NCBI GenBank assembly: GCA_044224515.1
Contig: JBGAKH010000004.1
Location: 62,001-126,000 of the forward strand
Origin: JBBATK01 sp044224515
GTDB lineage: Bacteria > Bacteroidota > Ignavibacteria > Kapaibacteriales > NICIL-2
DNA: 64,000 bases
Direction of reading: 5' to 3'
Below the pieces are notes generated by a model. That model saw only the letters and a list, made by a program, of their open reading frames with translations, was not told where the DNA came from and searched no databases. Every line of letters starts with the position of its first letter. Position 1 is the stretch's first letter. A program made the position numbers and the translations under genes. This document shows positions 54,031 to 63,314 of the stretch, in pieces.

Positions 54031-54960
54031 TTAGCTCCGTGGATGAAAGGACCGATGTACTGCCGTGATGTATGCCCTATCAAGATGGGTATAGATCTGG
54101 GTAGTAGAAATATCGGCGTGCCCTAACATCTCTTGAACTGCACGGAGGTCTGCTCCCCCTTCTATCAGGTGGGTAGCAAATGAATGACGTAGTGTGTGTG
54201 GATGGACGTCTTTATCAATCTTGGCTGCTCGAGCAGCCGCACTCACAATATTCCAGATCGACATTCTGGATAAACCGCTTCCTCGCTGATTCAGATAGAG
54301 GATATCGTCATTTGACGTTTTTCCAACGAACCCGACCCGAACCTCACGTTGGTAACGTTGTATCCATTCGAGAGCCGACTGACCAATAGGAACCACTCGC
54401 TCCTTTGAGCCTTTGCCGAAAACGCGAATCACTTCGGAATCCCATAAGATATCGCGTTGCCTGAGACCTCGCACCTCGCTGACGCGTAGTCCACAAGCAT
54501 AGAGTGTCTCCAAGATCGAGCGATCTCTGATTCCAGAGCCCTTTTGGATATCCGGTTGCTCGAGCAAGGCTTCAACTTCTTGAATCGTGAGCGCCTCCGG
54601 AAGGGGTCTTCCGCTGCGCGGCAGTTCGATGAGTTCTGCGGGGTTGTCGCCACTGTGCAGTACTGCACTATAATACTTATGCAGACCTTTCAGGGATGAG
54701 GAGTATCGGGCTCGAGAACTGCTGCTTAGTCCAAGCTCCGCAAGCATGGCAAGGAAGTCACTGATGTGTTGCGCTCGAACGTCGCGAAACTGCTGAATGC
54801 CTTCAGCGCTGAGATATTCGGCGTATCGTTCAAGATCCGAGAGATAGGATTCAACAGAGTTTTGGGCCAGACCTCGCTCAAGTTGCAGGTAGCGACGAAA
54901 ATCATCAATGCCTCTTCGCAAAGCACGTGGAAGAGCTGCTCGGTCGTCCTCGACTGCCAT
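54031..54960 (-). CDS. xerD: Tyrosine recombinase, XerC/XerD type
   Basis: A 309-residue site-specific recombinase that resolves chromosome dimers at dif. ATG 54960 starts one base after the stop of the upstream gene and gives the usual MAVEDDRAALPRAL; the longer frame overlaps that gene. The N-terminal SAM-like domain (~15-105) includes FRRYLQLERGLAQNSVESYLS. The catalytic set is complete: Arg in ACGLRVSEVRGL, Lys in GKGSKERVVP, HTLRHSFATHL, LGHADISTTQIYTHL with the nucleophilic Tyr. It is within a housekeeping-type operon, so a resident Xer enzyme is more likely than a phage integrase. XerC and XerD cannot be told apart here. Confidence 0.92.
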   Translation of the reverse strand: MAVEDDRAALPRALRRGIDDFRRYLQLERGLAQNSVESYLSDLERYAEYLSAEGIQQFRDVRAQHISDFLAMLAELGLSSSSRARYSSSLKGLHKYYSAVLHSGDNPAELIELPRSGRPLPEALTIQEVEALLEQPDIQKGSGIRDRSILETLYACGLRVSEVRGLRQRDILWDSEVIRVFGKGSKERVVPIGQSALEWIQRYQREVRVGFVGKTSNDDILYLNQRGSGLSRMSIWNIVSAAARAAKIDKDVHPHTLRHSFATHLIEGGADLRAVQEMLGHADISTTQIYTHLDRAYITAVHRSFHPRS

Positions 54961-54961
54961 G

Positions 54962-57100
54962 CTAGTCTTCCGATTCGTTACGAAGTTCTTTGTACTGTAT
55001 TCTTTGGTGATGAGCACCCACAAGGTTACGCGCAAAGATGTCGCGTATCGTGGCAATATCCTTCATGGTCAAATCACACTCATCGAGTTGTCCATCGAGA
55101 ATTTTATCCTTAAAAATGACGTCAATTTTTGCTTCCAGTTCTTCTCTGTCGTCGATGACTCTAGAAATCGCTTCAACGCCATCGGCCAGCATGACCAGAG
55201 CAGTCTCCTTGCTATTGGGTTTGGGTCCCGGATATCGGAAGAGCTCTTCCTGCAGATCTGCCATAGACCCGTCTGCTTCAAACTCCTCCACCGCCTTGGC
55301 ATAAAAGTGCTTGATCAACGTTGTGCCATGGTGCATCGGGATGAAGTCTGCCACTCGTCTGGGAAGTCCATACTCTTTAGCCAACTCCAATCCGTCTTGA
55401 ACATGATTTCGGATGATTGAGGCACTCTTCTTCGGACTAAGCAGGTCGTGCTTGTTCTCCAACTCGATTTGGTTTTCAATAAAGTACTCTGCTTTGGGAA
55501 TCTTCCCGATGTCGTGAAAGTATGCACCCACTCGCGCCAGTAGCGGACTTGCCTCAATAGCGTAGGCAGCCGATTCAACCAGATTTGCGATGGCAAGTGT
55601 GTGTTGGTACGTGCCCGGTGCTTTCTCACTCATCTCGAGAAGCAAAGGATGATTTACGTTATCATACTCATGCAGAGCCAGATCGGTTAACACGCCAAAG
55701 TATCGCTCGGAGACGGCGATTACGGCAAATGTCAAGAGTGGAGATACAACTGCATTGATTAATGCGGATCCAACCGATCGCCATTGAGCACTGAGATCTC
55801 CCCCACGCTCTAAGGTAAATGCGAGAATGACGAGGAGGAATCCCCCTGCAATAAAGGCGATAGAGCGAAAGAGCTGCGTTCTGTTTCGCAGGTCTCGGAC
55901 ACTGTACGCGCCTAATGTTCCTGCTAAGAGTAATGCAAATGCCCCGGAGAGATCGTTGGAACGAACAGCTGCGAACATGAGAGCGCAGGTTACCGTCATC
56001 ATAAATCCGGTTCGAGAATCGAAGTAGATCGCCGCTATCATCGATACGGCAGGAATCAGTACAAGGAACTCGGCTGCATAAAAGGCTGGGACTCGCAAAG
56101 AGAGCCACGACATTACCGCGCTAAGAACAACGAAGCTACTCAGGCTAAGCAAGCGCAGATTGTCGTTAATAATTTTCTTTCGCAGAAAGTAGACAAAGAG
56201 GACAAAAAGCGCATACACTAAAACCGAGTGCAGCACGGATCCGGCCACGGTGCTCCAGTTCAATCCACTCGAAGACGTCTCGACACGAATAGCACCGTAA
56301 CTGCTGAGTCGAGCGATGGCTGCATCGTCAAGTATCTCCGCATGACGCACAACAATCTCACCTTTGCGAACGATACCGGAACTGTGAGCAACATTATCTG
56401 CAGCGGCCGACTTGAGCGCATCGGATTTCTCCGACCAGTATTCCAAATTCGGCGGATACATTCGCAGGATAATCTCCGCAACAGCCGTTATCTGAGTCTG
56501 AAGCAAGACGTCGTGCAGTCCCTGCTCGATAAGTACTTGTACATCAGACGAATCGACTACGGAATTCAGATTGCGTGACTCGATGACGGTTGCCTGAGGC
56601 ATCACCGCGATGGGATGTTGATCAAGCCTAGACTTCGATCGATTGATAAACTCTTTCGACTCGACCGTCCGAAGCAGAATACGTAGCTGTTGTCGAAATG
56701 CCAGTGAGGGCGAAAGATCGGGATAGGACTTTAAGACCAGCTCTCGTATCAAATCGGCAGAATGATCTTCGCGCTTGCGTGGACGAAATACATAGGGTGA
56801 TTGGGCTTGCGCAAGCTCAACCTCTTTCTTATACTGTTCCTCGCTTTTACGTAGCGCAAAGCTGTTCTGGGCCACGATCGTCTCGTTCTGCCAGCTCTGT
56901 CCTTTGACCGCAGAAAATCCACCATTGTTTTTGAACAGGGTTGAAGCAATCGTTGGAAAGAAAAAAGCCGCCAGGATTGGCGAAACGATGAGTATAGCGA
57001 ATCGTAAACTTCGAGAAGTGCGCCACGTGCTTTGCTCAACATGGACTTTTAAATTCTCTTCTTTAAGCTGCTGAAATAAAGTTGTGCGAGTTTGTTTCAT
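54962..57100 (-). CDS. PgpH-like 7TM-HD phosphodiesterase
   Basis: A 712-residue membrane protein with the PgpH layout: a cytoplasmic N-tail, one helix (~33-55), an extracytoplasmic 7TMR-HDED-type domain (~60-285), seven helices (~290-480), and a cytoplasmic HD domain. HD residues are in APGTYQHTLAIANL (~497), VGAYFHDIGKIPKAEYF (~523) and ADFIPMHHGTTLIKHFY (~575). PgpH enzymes hydrolyse cyclic di-AMP to pApA. Length and domain order match. It starts one base inside the end of the HAD gene (TGATG overlap) and is followed at once by xerD, so all are co-translated. Confidence 0.93.
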   Translation of the reverse strand: MKQTRTTLFQQLKEENLKVHVEQSTWRTSRSLRFAILIVSPILAAFFFPTIASTLFKNNGGFSAVKGQSWQNETIVAQNSFALRKSEEQYKKEVELAQAQSPYVFRPRKREDHSADLIRELVLKSYPDLSPSLAFRQQLRILLRTVESKEFINRSKSRLDQHPIAVMPQATVIESRNLNSVVDSSDVQVLIEQGLHDVLLQTQITAVAEIILRMYPPNLEYWSEKSDALKSAAADNVAHSSGIVRKGEIVVRHAEILDDAAIARLSSYGAIRVETSSSGLNWSTVAGSVLHSVLVYALFVLFVYFLRKKIINDNLRLLSLSSFVVLSAVMSWLSLRVPAFYAAEFLVLIPAVSMIAAIYFDSRTGFMMTVTCALMFAAVRSNDLSGAFALLLAGTLGAYSVRDLRNRTQLFRSIAFIAGGFLLVILAFTLERGGDLSAQWRSVGSALINAVVSPLLTFAVIAVSERYFGVLTDLALHEYDNVNHPLLLEMSEKAPGTYQHTLAIANLVESAAYAIEASPLLARVGAYFHDIGKIPKAEYFIENQIELENKHDLLSPKKSASIIRNHVQDGLELAKEYGLPRRVADFIPMHHGTTLIKHFYAKAVEEFEADGSMADLQEELFRYPGPKPNSKETALVMLADGVEAISRVIDDREELEAKIDVIFKDKILDGQLDECDLTMKDIATIRDIFARNLVGAHHQRIQYKELRNESED

Positions 57101-57975
57101 CAGCGGGCTGACTTTGATTGAACAAGCAACTCAAAGAATTCATCGATACCACCGTGGTCGTCGTCTACCCGGCATACAAAATCTGCAAGCGATCGCAGTT
57201 CCGCTACGGCATCTCCAAAGGTCACCTTTAGGTATTCCTTTTGAAACATAGGAATATCATTTCGATAATCACCTGCAACCGCGATTGCAGAACCTGCTAT
57301 ACCTTCATGTTCTCGCAACCAGCGAAGGGCGCTTCCCTTATTCGCGTCGATTTTTCGCAGCTCAAGAAGAGCGCGGCCTACATTGCGCTTCGATTCGTGA
57401 GCCGAAATGTCGTATAACTTCGCAAAGCCATGCTGTCGCAGTTTCTGAGCCACCGCTTGCACATCAGAATTCGGACCTATGGCGTACAGTCGCGCAGACT
57501 CAAAGCTCAAAAGTTCTTCAAGCGATCCGGCAGCGTGTAGCTCGTTGTCTTCATGATGTAGGTGCTCCGGCACATAGGGTTTTCCAAAGCTCGACTGACG
57601 ATAAGCACTAATGGAAGTCAGCGAAACTTCTCGACCAACACATGCTGAATGCAGGTGTGTCTTCATTTCTTCATCTACCAACTCCGACTTCACGATGTTT
57701 GTGGAGGCGTCGTGGACGTATGCACCGTCACACGAGATAAACCATTCCGTAATCCCGACCATCCCTTGTATCTCATGCATACTGTGTGGACTTCTTCCAC
57801 TGCAAAGTATTATGCGCACCGAATGCGATTGCAATTGACGTATGAGATCAACGGTTGTATCATAGATATCACCCTCCTTTGTCAGCAGAGTGCCATCTAA
57901 ATCACACACCACAACATTCACGGAGCGAAGTCGCTGCAAAAGCGCCTTTGATTTGGAGAAGAAGGGATTCCACAT
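57100..57975 (-). CDS. HAD superfamily hydrolase, Cof type
   Basis: A 291-residue cytoplasmic phosphatase of the Cof subfamily. ATG 57975 (MWNPFFSKSKAL) follows the upstream stop by one base and is preferred; the longer frame to 58089 overlaps the hydratase gene. Motif I is VVVCDLDGTLLTKEGD with the nucleophilic Asp, motif II is ILCSGRSPH, and motifs III/IV are in DANKGSALRWL and VAGDYRNDIPMF. Cof enzymes dephosphorylate sugar phosphates, cofactors such as pyridoxal phosphate, or nucleotides; the substrate is not determined. It overlaps the PgpH gene by one base. Confidence 0.93.
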   Translation of the reverse strand: MWNPFFSKSKALLQRLRSVNVVVCDLDGTLLTKEGDIYDTTVDLIRQLQSHSVRIILCSGRSPHSMHEIQGMVGITEWFISCDGAYVHDASTNIVKSELVDEEMKTHLHSACVGREVSLTSISAYRQSSFGKPYVPEHLHHEDNELHAAGSLEELLSFESARLYAIGPNSDVQAVAQKLRQHGFAKLYDISAHESKRNVGRALLELRKIDANKGSALRWLREHEGIAGSAIAVAGDYRNDIPMFQKEYLKVTFGDAVAELRSLADFVCRVDDDHGGIDEFFELLVQSKSAR

Positions 57976-57976
57976 T

Positions 57977-58762
57977 TTAACGTCCACTGAATTGCGGCGC
58001 ACGTTTCTCGATGAACGCTCGAACACCTTCTTGGTAATCTTCGGATTCCCCCGCCAGCTGTTGATAGTTCTCTTCCGCCAACAAAACATCCTCCAAGCTC
58101 GAAGTCATTCCCTGCTGTAGCAACTTCTTGACGTATCCAAATGTCTTTGTTGGACCCGAGGCGTACTGTTCTGCAACAGTTTTTAACGCGGTATCGAATA
58201 CATCAGGAGCAGCCACCATATTTACCATGCCTAGGCGCAGAGCGTCATCCGCCGTCATTGCTTTATTCAAGGTTGCAAACTCAAAGGCTTTGGAGTAGCC
58301 CAATATCTTCACATAGAAATAGCTCGCACCGCTGTCCGGAACAAGCGCAATTCCTGCAAAAGCCTCCACAAGACGAGCCGCAGAACTCATTACACGAATA
58401 TCTGCAGCCAACGCCAGAGATAAACCGGCACCGGCAGCGACTCCATTGATTCCCGCGATGATGGGCTTTGGCATGTCGCGCATTAATCGAATGACAGGAT
58501 TGTACCGTCGCTGCAGAGCATCGCTGAAACTACCGTTGCCTTCCGCACCCGGAGCATCCTTTAAATCTTGTCCGGAACAGAATGCTTTGCCGGCCCCGCG
58601 TATGACCACGCATCGCACAGAAGAATCATCGCTTGCACTTCGTAAAACATTCTGAAGTTCCGTGGTGAGAGTCTCATTGCAGGCATTGTACACGTCAGGA
58701 CGGTTCAGCACAATTGTGCCGATCCCGTTTTCGATGCTATAAAGTAGAGTAGTCAAATTCAT
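57977..58762 (-). CDS. Enoyl-CoA hydratase/isomerase family protein, PaaG-like
   Basis: A 261-residue crotonase-fold enzyme. The oxyanion-hole segment GAGKAFCSGQDLKDAPG and NGVAAGAGLSLALAADIRV match the PaaG group (ring-1,2-epoxyphenylacetyl-CoA isomerase), as does LVPDSGASYFYVK, where Asp replaces the second Glu of true hydratases. It may be an isomerase for phenylacetate-type or fatty acyl-CoA degradation; other phenylacetate genes are absent from the window. It lies 38 bp after a second crotonase gene and one base before the HAD gene. Confidence 0.9.
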   Translation of the reverse strand: MNLTTLLYSIENGIGTIVLNRPDVYNACNETLTTELQNVLRSASDDSSVRCVVIRGAGKAFCSGQDLKDAPGAEGNGSFSDALQRRYNPVIRLMRDMPKPIIAGINGVAAGAGLSLALAADIRVMSSAARLVEAFAGIALVPDSGASYFYVKILGYSKAFEFATLNKAMTADDALRLGMVNMVAAPDVFDTALKTVAEQYASGPTKTFGYVKKLLQQGMTSSLEDVLLAEENYQQLAGESEDYQEGVRAFIEKRAPQFSGR

Positions 58763-58800
58763 GGCTCAAGGTTTAGTTGGGTGGTACGGACTGTTCTGGA

Positions 58801-59580
58801 TTACTTGCCTTTCCACGTGGGCTTTCGCTTTTCGACAAAGGCACGCATACCTTCTTTTTGATCCTCCGACGAAAAGAGCATGTAAAAGTTCTTTCGTTCA
58901 TACTGGATTCCACCGTCCAGATTCGTTATGTATGCTTGATTCACAGCCTCTTTGGCTAGTTGGACTGCCAGCGTCGACTTTGAAGCGATGTCTTTGGCCA
59001 AAGATATAGCCTCCTCCAAGTAGTACTCCACCGGTACAACACGGTTCACCAGTCCGGCAGCGTGTGCCTGCACGGCACTAATGGTTCGACCACTCAGAAT
59101 CATCTCCATGGCAAGAGCCTTTCCCACAGCACGTGTCAAACGTTGTGTACCGCCGGCGCCGGGTATGACTCCGAGGTTAATCTCCGGTTGTCCGAACTGA
59201 GCGGTATCGCTTGCTACGATCATGTCGCACAGCATCGCCAATTCACAACCACCACCGAGTGCAAATCCACTGACGGCAGCAATGATGGGTTTCTTCGTTG
59301 CGCGCACTCGCTCCCAAGAAGCGAACTGATCTCGTTGAATCATCGTGACGGTTCCGGCTTCTTCCATCTCCTTAATATCAGCACCGGCCGCAAATGCTTT
59401 CTTCGATCCATGGAGAACAATGCAACGCACATCATCGTTAGCGTCAAAGTGCGAACAGGCGTCCACAAGTTCAGACATCAGGGTCATATTCAACGCATTT
59501 AAGGCCTCGGGTCGGTACAATTGAACCGCCGCTACACCGGGGGCCGGATAGGTAATCTTCAGACAGCTATACTCGTTCAT
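58801..59580 (-). CDS. Enoyl-CoA hydratase
   Basis: A 259-residue crotonase. ATG 59580 (MNEYSCLKITYPAPG) is chosen; the longer frame to 59715 crosses the divergent rsmE start. Both catalytic glutamates of the classic hydratase are present: GGGCELAMLCDMIVA and QPEINLGVIPGAGGTQRLT, the latter nearly identical to mitochondrial-type enzymes. It adds water to 2-enoyl-CoA in beta-oxidation. With the following PaaG-like gene it forms a two-enzyme acyl-CoA module at the head of the operon. The promoter is probably in the 95-bp gap shared with rsmE. Confidence 0.95.
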   Translation of the reverse strand: MNEYSCLKITYPAPGVAAVQLYRPEALNALNMTLMSELVDACSHFDANDDVRCIVLHGSKKAFAAGADIKEMEEAGTVTMIQRDQFASWERVRATKKPIIAAVSGFALGGGCELAMLCDMIVASDTAQFGQPEINLGVIPGAGGTQRLTRAVGKALAMEMILSGRTISAVQAHAAGLVNRVVPVEYYLEEAISLAKDIASKSTLAVQLAKEAVNQAYITNLDGGIQYERKNFYMLFSSEDQKEGMRAFVEKRKPTWKGK

Positions 59581-59675
59581 ATCTTTGTGTACTCGATAAT
59601 TGAGTACGAAAATACTCAGTACCCAACAACGATGAAAGTTTCGACGTAGCGGAAAACCACGAGCATCAAGACCAC

Positions 59676-60359
59676 ATGGAATGTTTGTATTGCGAGGAGT
59701 TACACGACGAATCATCGATGCTGCGCATAGCGGACGATGAATTTCGCCATTTTACCGTGCTTCGCGTACGCGAGGATGAACAGATCATGATAACAAATGG
59801 TCGAGGACTCAGTTGCATAGCACAGCCGGTCTTGCGGACGAAGAACTATGCTGATCTACGCGTGCTTAGTTTCCTGACATCTCATGGAGAGCTCGGTTCA
59901 AACTACCAGCTCGTCATCGGCTGTCTTGATAACAAGGATCGTATGGAGTGGCTTGTCGAAAAGGCTACCGAACTGGGTATTCAAGGCTTTCACTTTGTTC
60001 GCACACATTTCGCTTCGCAACGTCCGCTTCATGAAGCCCGACTCAAACTCAAAGCACTGAGTGCCGTGAAGCAATGCAAGCGTTCCGTCTTACCTTTTGT
60101 GCGCGAGCATCAGAACTTGGAAGATTGTCTGAATGCTCTGCCGGACGCACATCTCCTATTGGCTGACATGAATGGTCAGACACCCTCGGTACTCAAGGGA
60201 GATTGTGTGGCAATTGTCGGACCTGAAGGCGGCTTTCATGAACATGAGCTTCAAAGAATACGAGAACACAGCCGTTACCATAGCTGGAAACTTTCGCCCT
60301 CACGCTTAAGGGCTGAAACCGCTGCTCTAAGTATGCTGGCACACTTCGCATCGTGGTAG
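59676..60359 (+). CDS. rsmE: 16S rRNA (uracil1498-N3)-methyltransferase RsmE
   Basis: A 227-residue SPOUT methyltransferase that modifies U1498 of 16S rRNA in the ribosome's decoding region. The N-terminal PUA-like part includes DDEFRHFTVLRVREDEQI. The SAM-binding knot is shown by MEWLVEKATELGIQGF, VAIVGPEGGFHEHEL, and LSPSRLRAETAALSML. Length is normal. The ATG at 59676 is divergent from the hydratase gene. It is a single-gene unit, convergent with the TPR protein gene. Confidence 0.95.
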   Translation: MECLYCEELHDESSMLRIADDEFRHFTVLRVREDEQIMITNGRGLSCIAQPVLRTKNYADLRVLSFLTSHGELGSNYQLVIGCLDNKDRMEWLVEKATELGIQGFHFVRTHFASQRPLHEARLKLKALSAVKQCKRSVLPFVREHQNLEDCLNALPDAHLLLADMNGQTPSVLKGDCVAIVGPEGGFHEHELQRIREHSRYHSWKLSPSRLRAETAALSMLAHFASW

Positions 60360-60391
60360 ATGCTTCAGATTGTGCGCGGGTACTCAGCACG

Positions 60392-62236
60392 TTACATCCC
60401 TCCGCGCAGCTTACGTATGCGCTCACGAGCATCCTGTACATACAGTGATCTGGGAAAGCTATTGAGGAGATTCGTATATCCTTGAACTGCCTCTTGTATG
60501 TTTCCTTCAACAGAGCTTGCTTCGGCATCAAGAAACAACGCTTTGTCTGCGTAGATACTCTCGACGTTGCGTTGAGCCAAAGCCCGTACCCTTTTATGGA
60601 CTTCGGCAGTTCGGCGAGCTTGCATGCATAGCTCCGCCGATCGAATCAGCGCAACCTCGGCCAGATCCGGATTTTGCGTGTTGCCGGCAAGCTCATCGAA
60701 CACTCTTAATGCATCTTCGAGTTTCAGTTGAGTGGCAAAGAGACTTGCTGTGGACAGACGTTGCAGTAAGAGAGTGTCCTTACGATTGATTTGTATAGTC
60801 GTCATTCGGTCAATTGCATCATTGGCGAACTCCGATTCGGGACTTTGCTCGATTCTCGCATAATCTGCCAGCGCTGAGTCGTATTGTGCGCGGAAGAAAT
60901 ACAATTCGCCTCGAGCAAACAACAGCCCCTGTTGTAGCCTCGGCTGTCGACCAAGGTTAGGATCCGAGAGAAGACTTTTATAGCTGGCAGCTGCTTCGTC
61001 CAGTTTCGATTGCTGAACATAACACGAACCAATTTCCATTCGAGCCTGCAAAGCTTGAGGGTACATCGGGTACTGCTTCGTAAGCAGCGTATACTCTTCC
61101 ACTGCCTTGTCCGGGTTTGCCAAGTAACTTGCGTAACAGCGGGCAATACGAAGCTGAGCGTCGGCAGCTGATGAACTTTGCGGCCATGTAGAGATAATGT
61201 CGCGATACAATTCGATGACCCGACGCACTTCCGCTTCTCCTACTGCGCGACCATCACGGAAGCGCGACTCTACACTGCCGGCATATCCAAATGCCGCGAG
61301 CTGGGCAATTTCTCCCTTCTTTTGTTTTTCCAGCAGCGACGAGTATGCTTTCATTGCCAAATCTTGCAATCCGTCCATTCGACACTGATCGGCGAACATC
61401 AAAACTTCTCGACCCTGAGCTTGAATCAGCTTGTCAATGCGTTGCACGACGCCAAACGCGTCATCATACAGACGTCCTTCACGTAAGAACCACTCATACA
61501 GTCGTAAAAACTGGGGAGAGTCATCATTTCTCGATGCCGCGTTCGACATCGCCTCTTTCATAAAAACTTTTGCACTGTCGTTCTGCATAAAGGCGCTTAA
61601 ACGTCCCTGCGCCAACTGCAGATTACGGTTGCGTTCAAATGCGATCAAAACCTCTTGAACGCCGTTTTTATAATCACCACGTGAAGCATAAATCTGCGCC
61701 AACTCCTCAGCAAAGATGCTTGGGTCGTCAAGACGATCTCGTCCTTTAATCAATGTTCGTATAGCTTCTTCATATTGCTGCACCTCAATTTGCGCTTGGG
61801 CTACATCTCTATACAGCGCTGCATTCGCTTCGCTCGATGACATGACTTCGTCCCACCAGCTCCTCGCTTCATCGGATTTCCCGGTTTTGACAAAACACTG
61901 AGCGATAAGAAGCTGTACCCGAATAGTCTTCTTTCGCTTGAGTTTGTCCTGCGCGATCTCCAGTAGTGCACTGTAGTTATTCAGGGCCTTAAAACAACGT
62001 ACGATGCCTTGATAACTCGCTTCATTGGACGGATTTTCGGAGTAAAGACTCTGCCAGAGACGCGCCGCACTTCGATAATCTCCGGATTGTTCGTAGGACT
62101 GCGCTACTTTAGGACGCTCATCCTGAGCCTGAACTAGAGCACTTGGGGTTGTCAATAGAGTCATAAATACAAACAGCGGTAGGAGTCGCTCAACTCTACA
62201 GACCAAACAATAGTATGAAGTAATGGAGTCTTTCAT
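60392..62236 (-). CDS. Exported TPR-repeat protein
   Basis: A 614-residue protein with a signal peptide (LLPLFVFMTLLTTPSALVQA) and helical tetratricopeptide-like repeats from ~40 to the end: YEQSGDYRSAARLWQSLYSE, then further units such as CYVQQSKLDEAAASYKSLL, LEDALRVFDELAGNT and NIQEAVQGYTNLLNSFPRS. The last repeats resemble the YbgF/BamD-type series that end with a short basic tail (ARERIRKLRGG). It likely holds protein complexes together in the periplasm. No enzyme domain is seen. It is convergent with rsmE and precedes a short Cys-rich ORF on the same strand. Confidence 0.88.
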   Translation of the reverse strand: MKDSITSYYCLVCRVERLLPLFVFMTLLTTPSALVQAQDERPKVAQSYEQSGDYRSAARLWQSLYSENPSNEASYQGIVRCFKALNNYSALLEIAQDKLKRKKTIRVQLLIAQCFVKTGKSDEARSWWDEVMSSSEANAALYRDVAQAQIEVQQYEEAIRTLIKGRDRLDDPSIFAEELAQIYASRGDYKNGVQEVLIAFERNRNLQLAQGRLSAFMQNDSAKVFMKEAMSNAASRNDDSPQFLRLYEWFLREGRLYDDAFGVVQRIDKLIQAQGREVLMFADQCRMDGLQDLAMKAYSSLLEKQKKGEIAQLAAFGYAGSVESRFRDGRAVGEAEVRRVIELYRDIISTWPQSSSAADAQLRIARCYASYLANPDKAVEEYTLLTKQYPMYPQALQARMEIGSCYVQQSKLDEAAASYKSLLSDPNLGRQPRLQQGLLFARGELYFFRAQYDSALADYARIEQSPESEFANDAIDRMTTIQINRKDTLLLQRLSTASLFATQLKLEDALRVFDELAGNTQNPDLAEVALIRSAELCMQARRTAEVHKRVRALAQRNVESIYADKALFLDAEASSVEGNIQEAVQGYTNLLNSFPRSLYVQDARERIRKLRGGM

Positions 62237-62278
62237 CAGAATCTCAATTGACGAACCGGGGTTCGGATTGGAATGACG

Positions 62279-62518
62279 CTACGCGTCGGGAAACGGCAAA
62301 GCCGATTTAAAACGCGAGGCATGTAACAATGCGACGTCGGAAGATGCCGCTTCGTGTACCCGGAGTTTCACCTCACCGGATCCACAAGTATAGCACACTG
62401 ATATGCAAAGCTTGGCACAAATCGGACCGCTGAAACTCGCCGAGCAGCTATTGCAAGCGAAAGTGCCATCGGAGACGTTCAAATTTGCTATATTTCGTAA
62501 CTCATTGAAGGGGATCAT
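62279..62518 (-). CDS. Possible small Cys-rich protein
   Basis: A 79-residue ORF that fills the gap between the TPR gene and a divergent lipoprotein gene. It has seven Cys, including FACNSCSASF and CYTCGSGEVKLRVHE, spaced as in zinc-ribbon or small metal-binding proteins. No signal peptide is present. No strong ribosome site precedes ATG 62518. Its upstream flank is shared with the divergent gene. It may be a real small gene or chance; the clustering of CxxC pairs argues for real. Confidence 0.4.
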   Translation of the reverse strand: MIPFNELRNIANLNVSDGTFACNSCSASFSGPICAKLCISVCYTCGSGEVKLRVHEAASSDVALLHASRFKSALPFPDA

Positions 62519-62537
62519 TTTCTAGGGACAATTCACT

Positions 62538-63269
62538 ATGCAGGACATTGCACGTCTGACCATGTCATCCGCTTTTTTCCGTAAAGAAAAGTTGTTCGTA
62601 GTCGCAGCCTTTGTGTGTCTTTGCGCGCTCGCTGCGTGCTCGAGTGTTCCCAAGAACGCAACGGCACAGACCGATAAAAACTCTAAATCTCTTTTTTATG
62701 ATCGCAATTCGGGCACTTTGGTAACCATCGACACGAATGGAATCAAAGGAGATGGCGTACGCCACATCACACCGACCACGCAAGAGACCATCGTCTCAAT
62801 GGGTACTCCCTTCGTGATACACTATGATTCTGTCCCGGCAGGTGCTTATGTAGCTGTAAAGCAGATTGATCCGAAGAGTTTGTCCATCGTCGTGCAAATC
62901 CGTCAGCTCCTGGCCGAACACTGCGAAAGCGTCGTGGTGTATGACACGAAGATTCTTCCAATGATCATCAATAAATCCAAAGCGGGATGCTACGAGCAAG
63001 TCGTCCTTACTCCGATCTTCGACCAAGATTGCAGCATGAAAGGTTATCAGTTGCGATATGGCTCACGTGAGTCGGGATGTACTGACGCTGAGACAGAATC
63101 CTACATGGTGAATTTCAAGCGTTGTCAGTGTGAAGAAGGACAAACTCCGAATGTTCCGGTTCAACGTAAAGCTGCACCAACACCGGTACCCTTAAATTCC
63201 AAACAAGTTCACATCATGTATGTGAACCCCGGAAAAACTCCTGAGCTTGAGAACACAAAAGGATTCTAG
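62538..63269 (+). CDS. Lipoprotein of unknown function
   Basis: A 243-residue protein with a lipoprotein signal: hydrophobic FVVAAFVCLCALAAC with lipobox LAAC, so Cys35 would be lipidated if ATG 62538 is used. ATG 62562 would shorten the N-region by eight residues and is also possible; an AGGG box precedes the first. The mature part is beta-rich and has at least five further Cys (for example LLAEHCESV, KAGCYEQV, DQDCSMKG, ESGCTDAE, KRCQCEEG), suggesting disulfides in the periplasm. A Pro/Ala-rich tail ends in NTKGF. I do not recognise the family. A strong terminator follows 46 bp after the stop. Confidence 0.82.
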   Translation: MQDIARLTMSSAFFRKEKLFVVAAFVCLCALAACSSVPKNATAQTDKNSKSLFYDRNSGTLVTIDTNGIKGDGVRHITPTTQETIVSMGTPFVIHYDSVPAGAYVAVKQIDPKSLSIVVQIRQLLAEHCESVVVYDTKILPMIINKSKAGCYEQVVLTPIFDQDCSMKGYQLRYGSRESGCTDAETESYMVNFKRCQCEEGQTPNVPVQRKAAPTPVPLNSKQVHIMYVNPGKTPELENTKGF

Positions 63270-63314
63270 TGCAGGTGTGATATGTACACTCTGTACGTCA
63301 CAAGTTTCTTTTCT

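Noticed and set aside
54031..54960. The tyrosine recombinase as a phage integrase or integron-type element
   Set aside because: It sits in a tight housekeeping operon, has normal XerC/D length and motifs, and no attachment repeats or phage genes are nearby.
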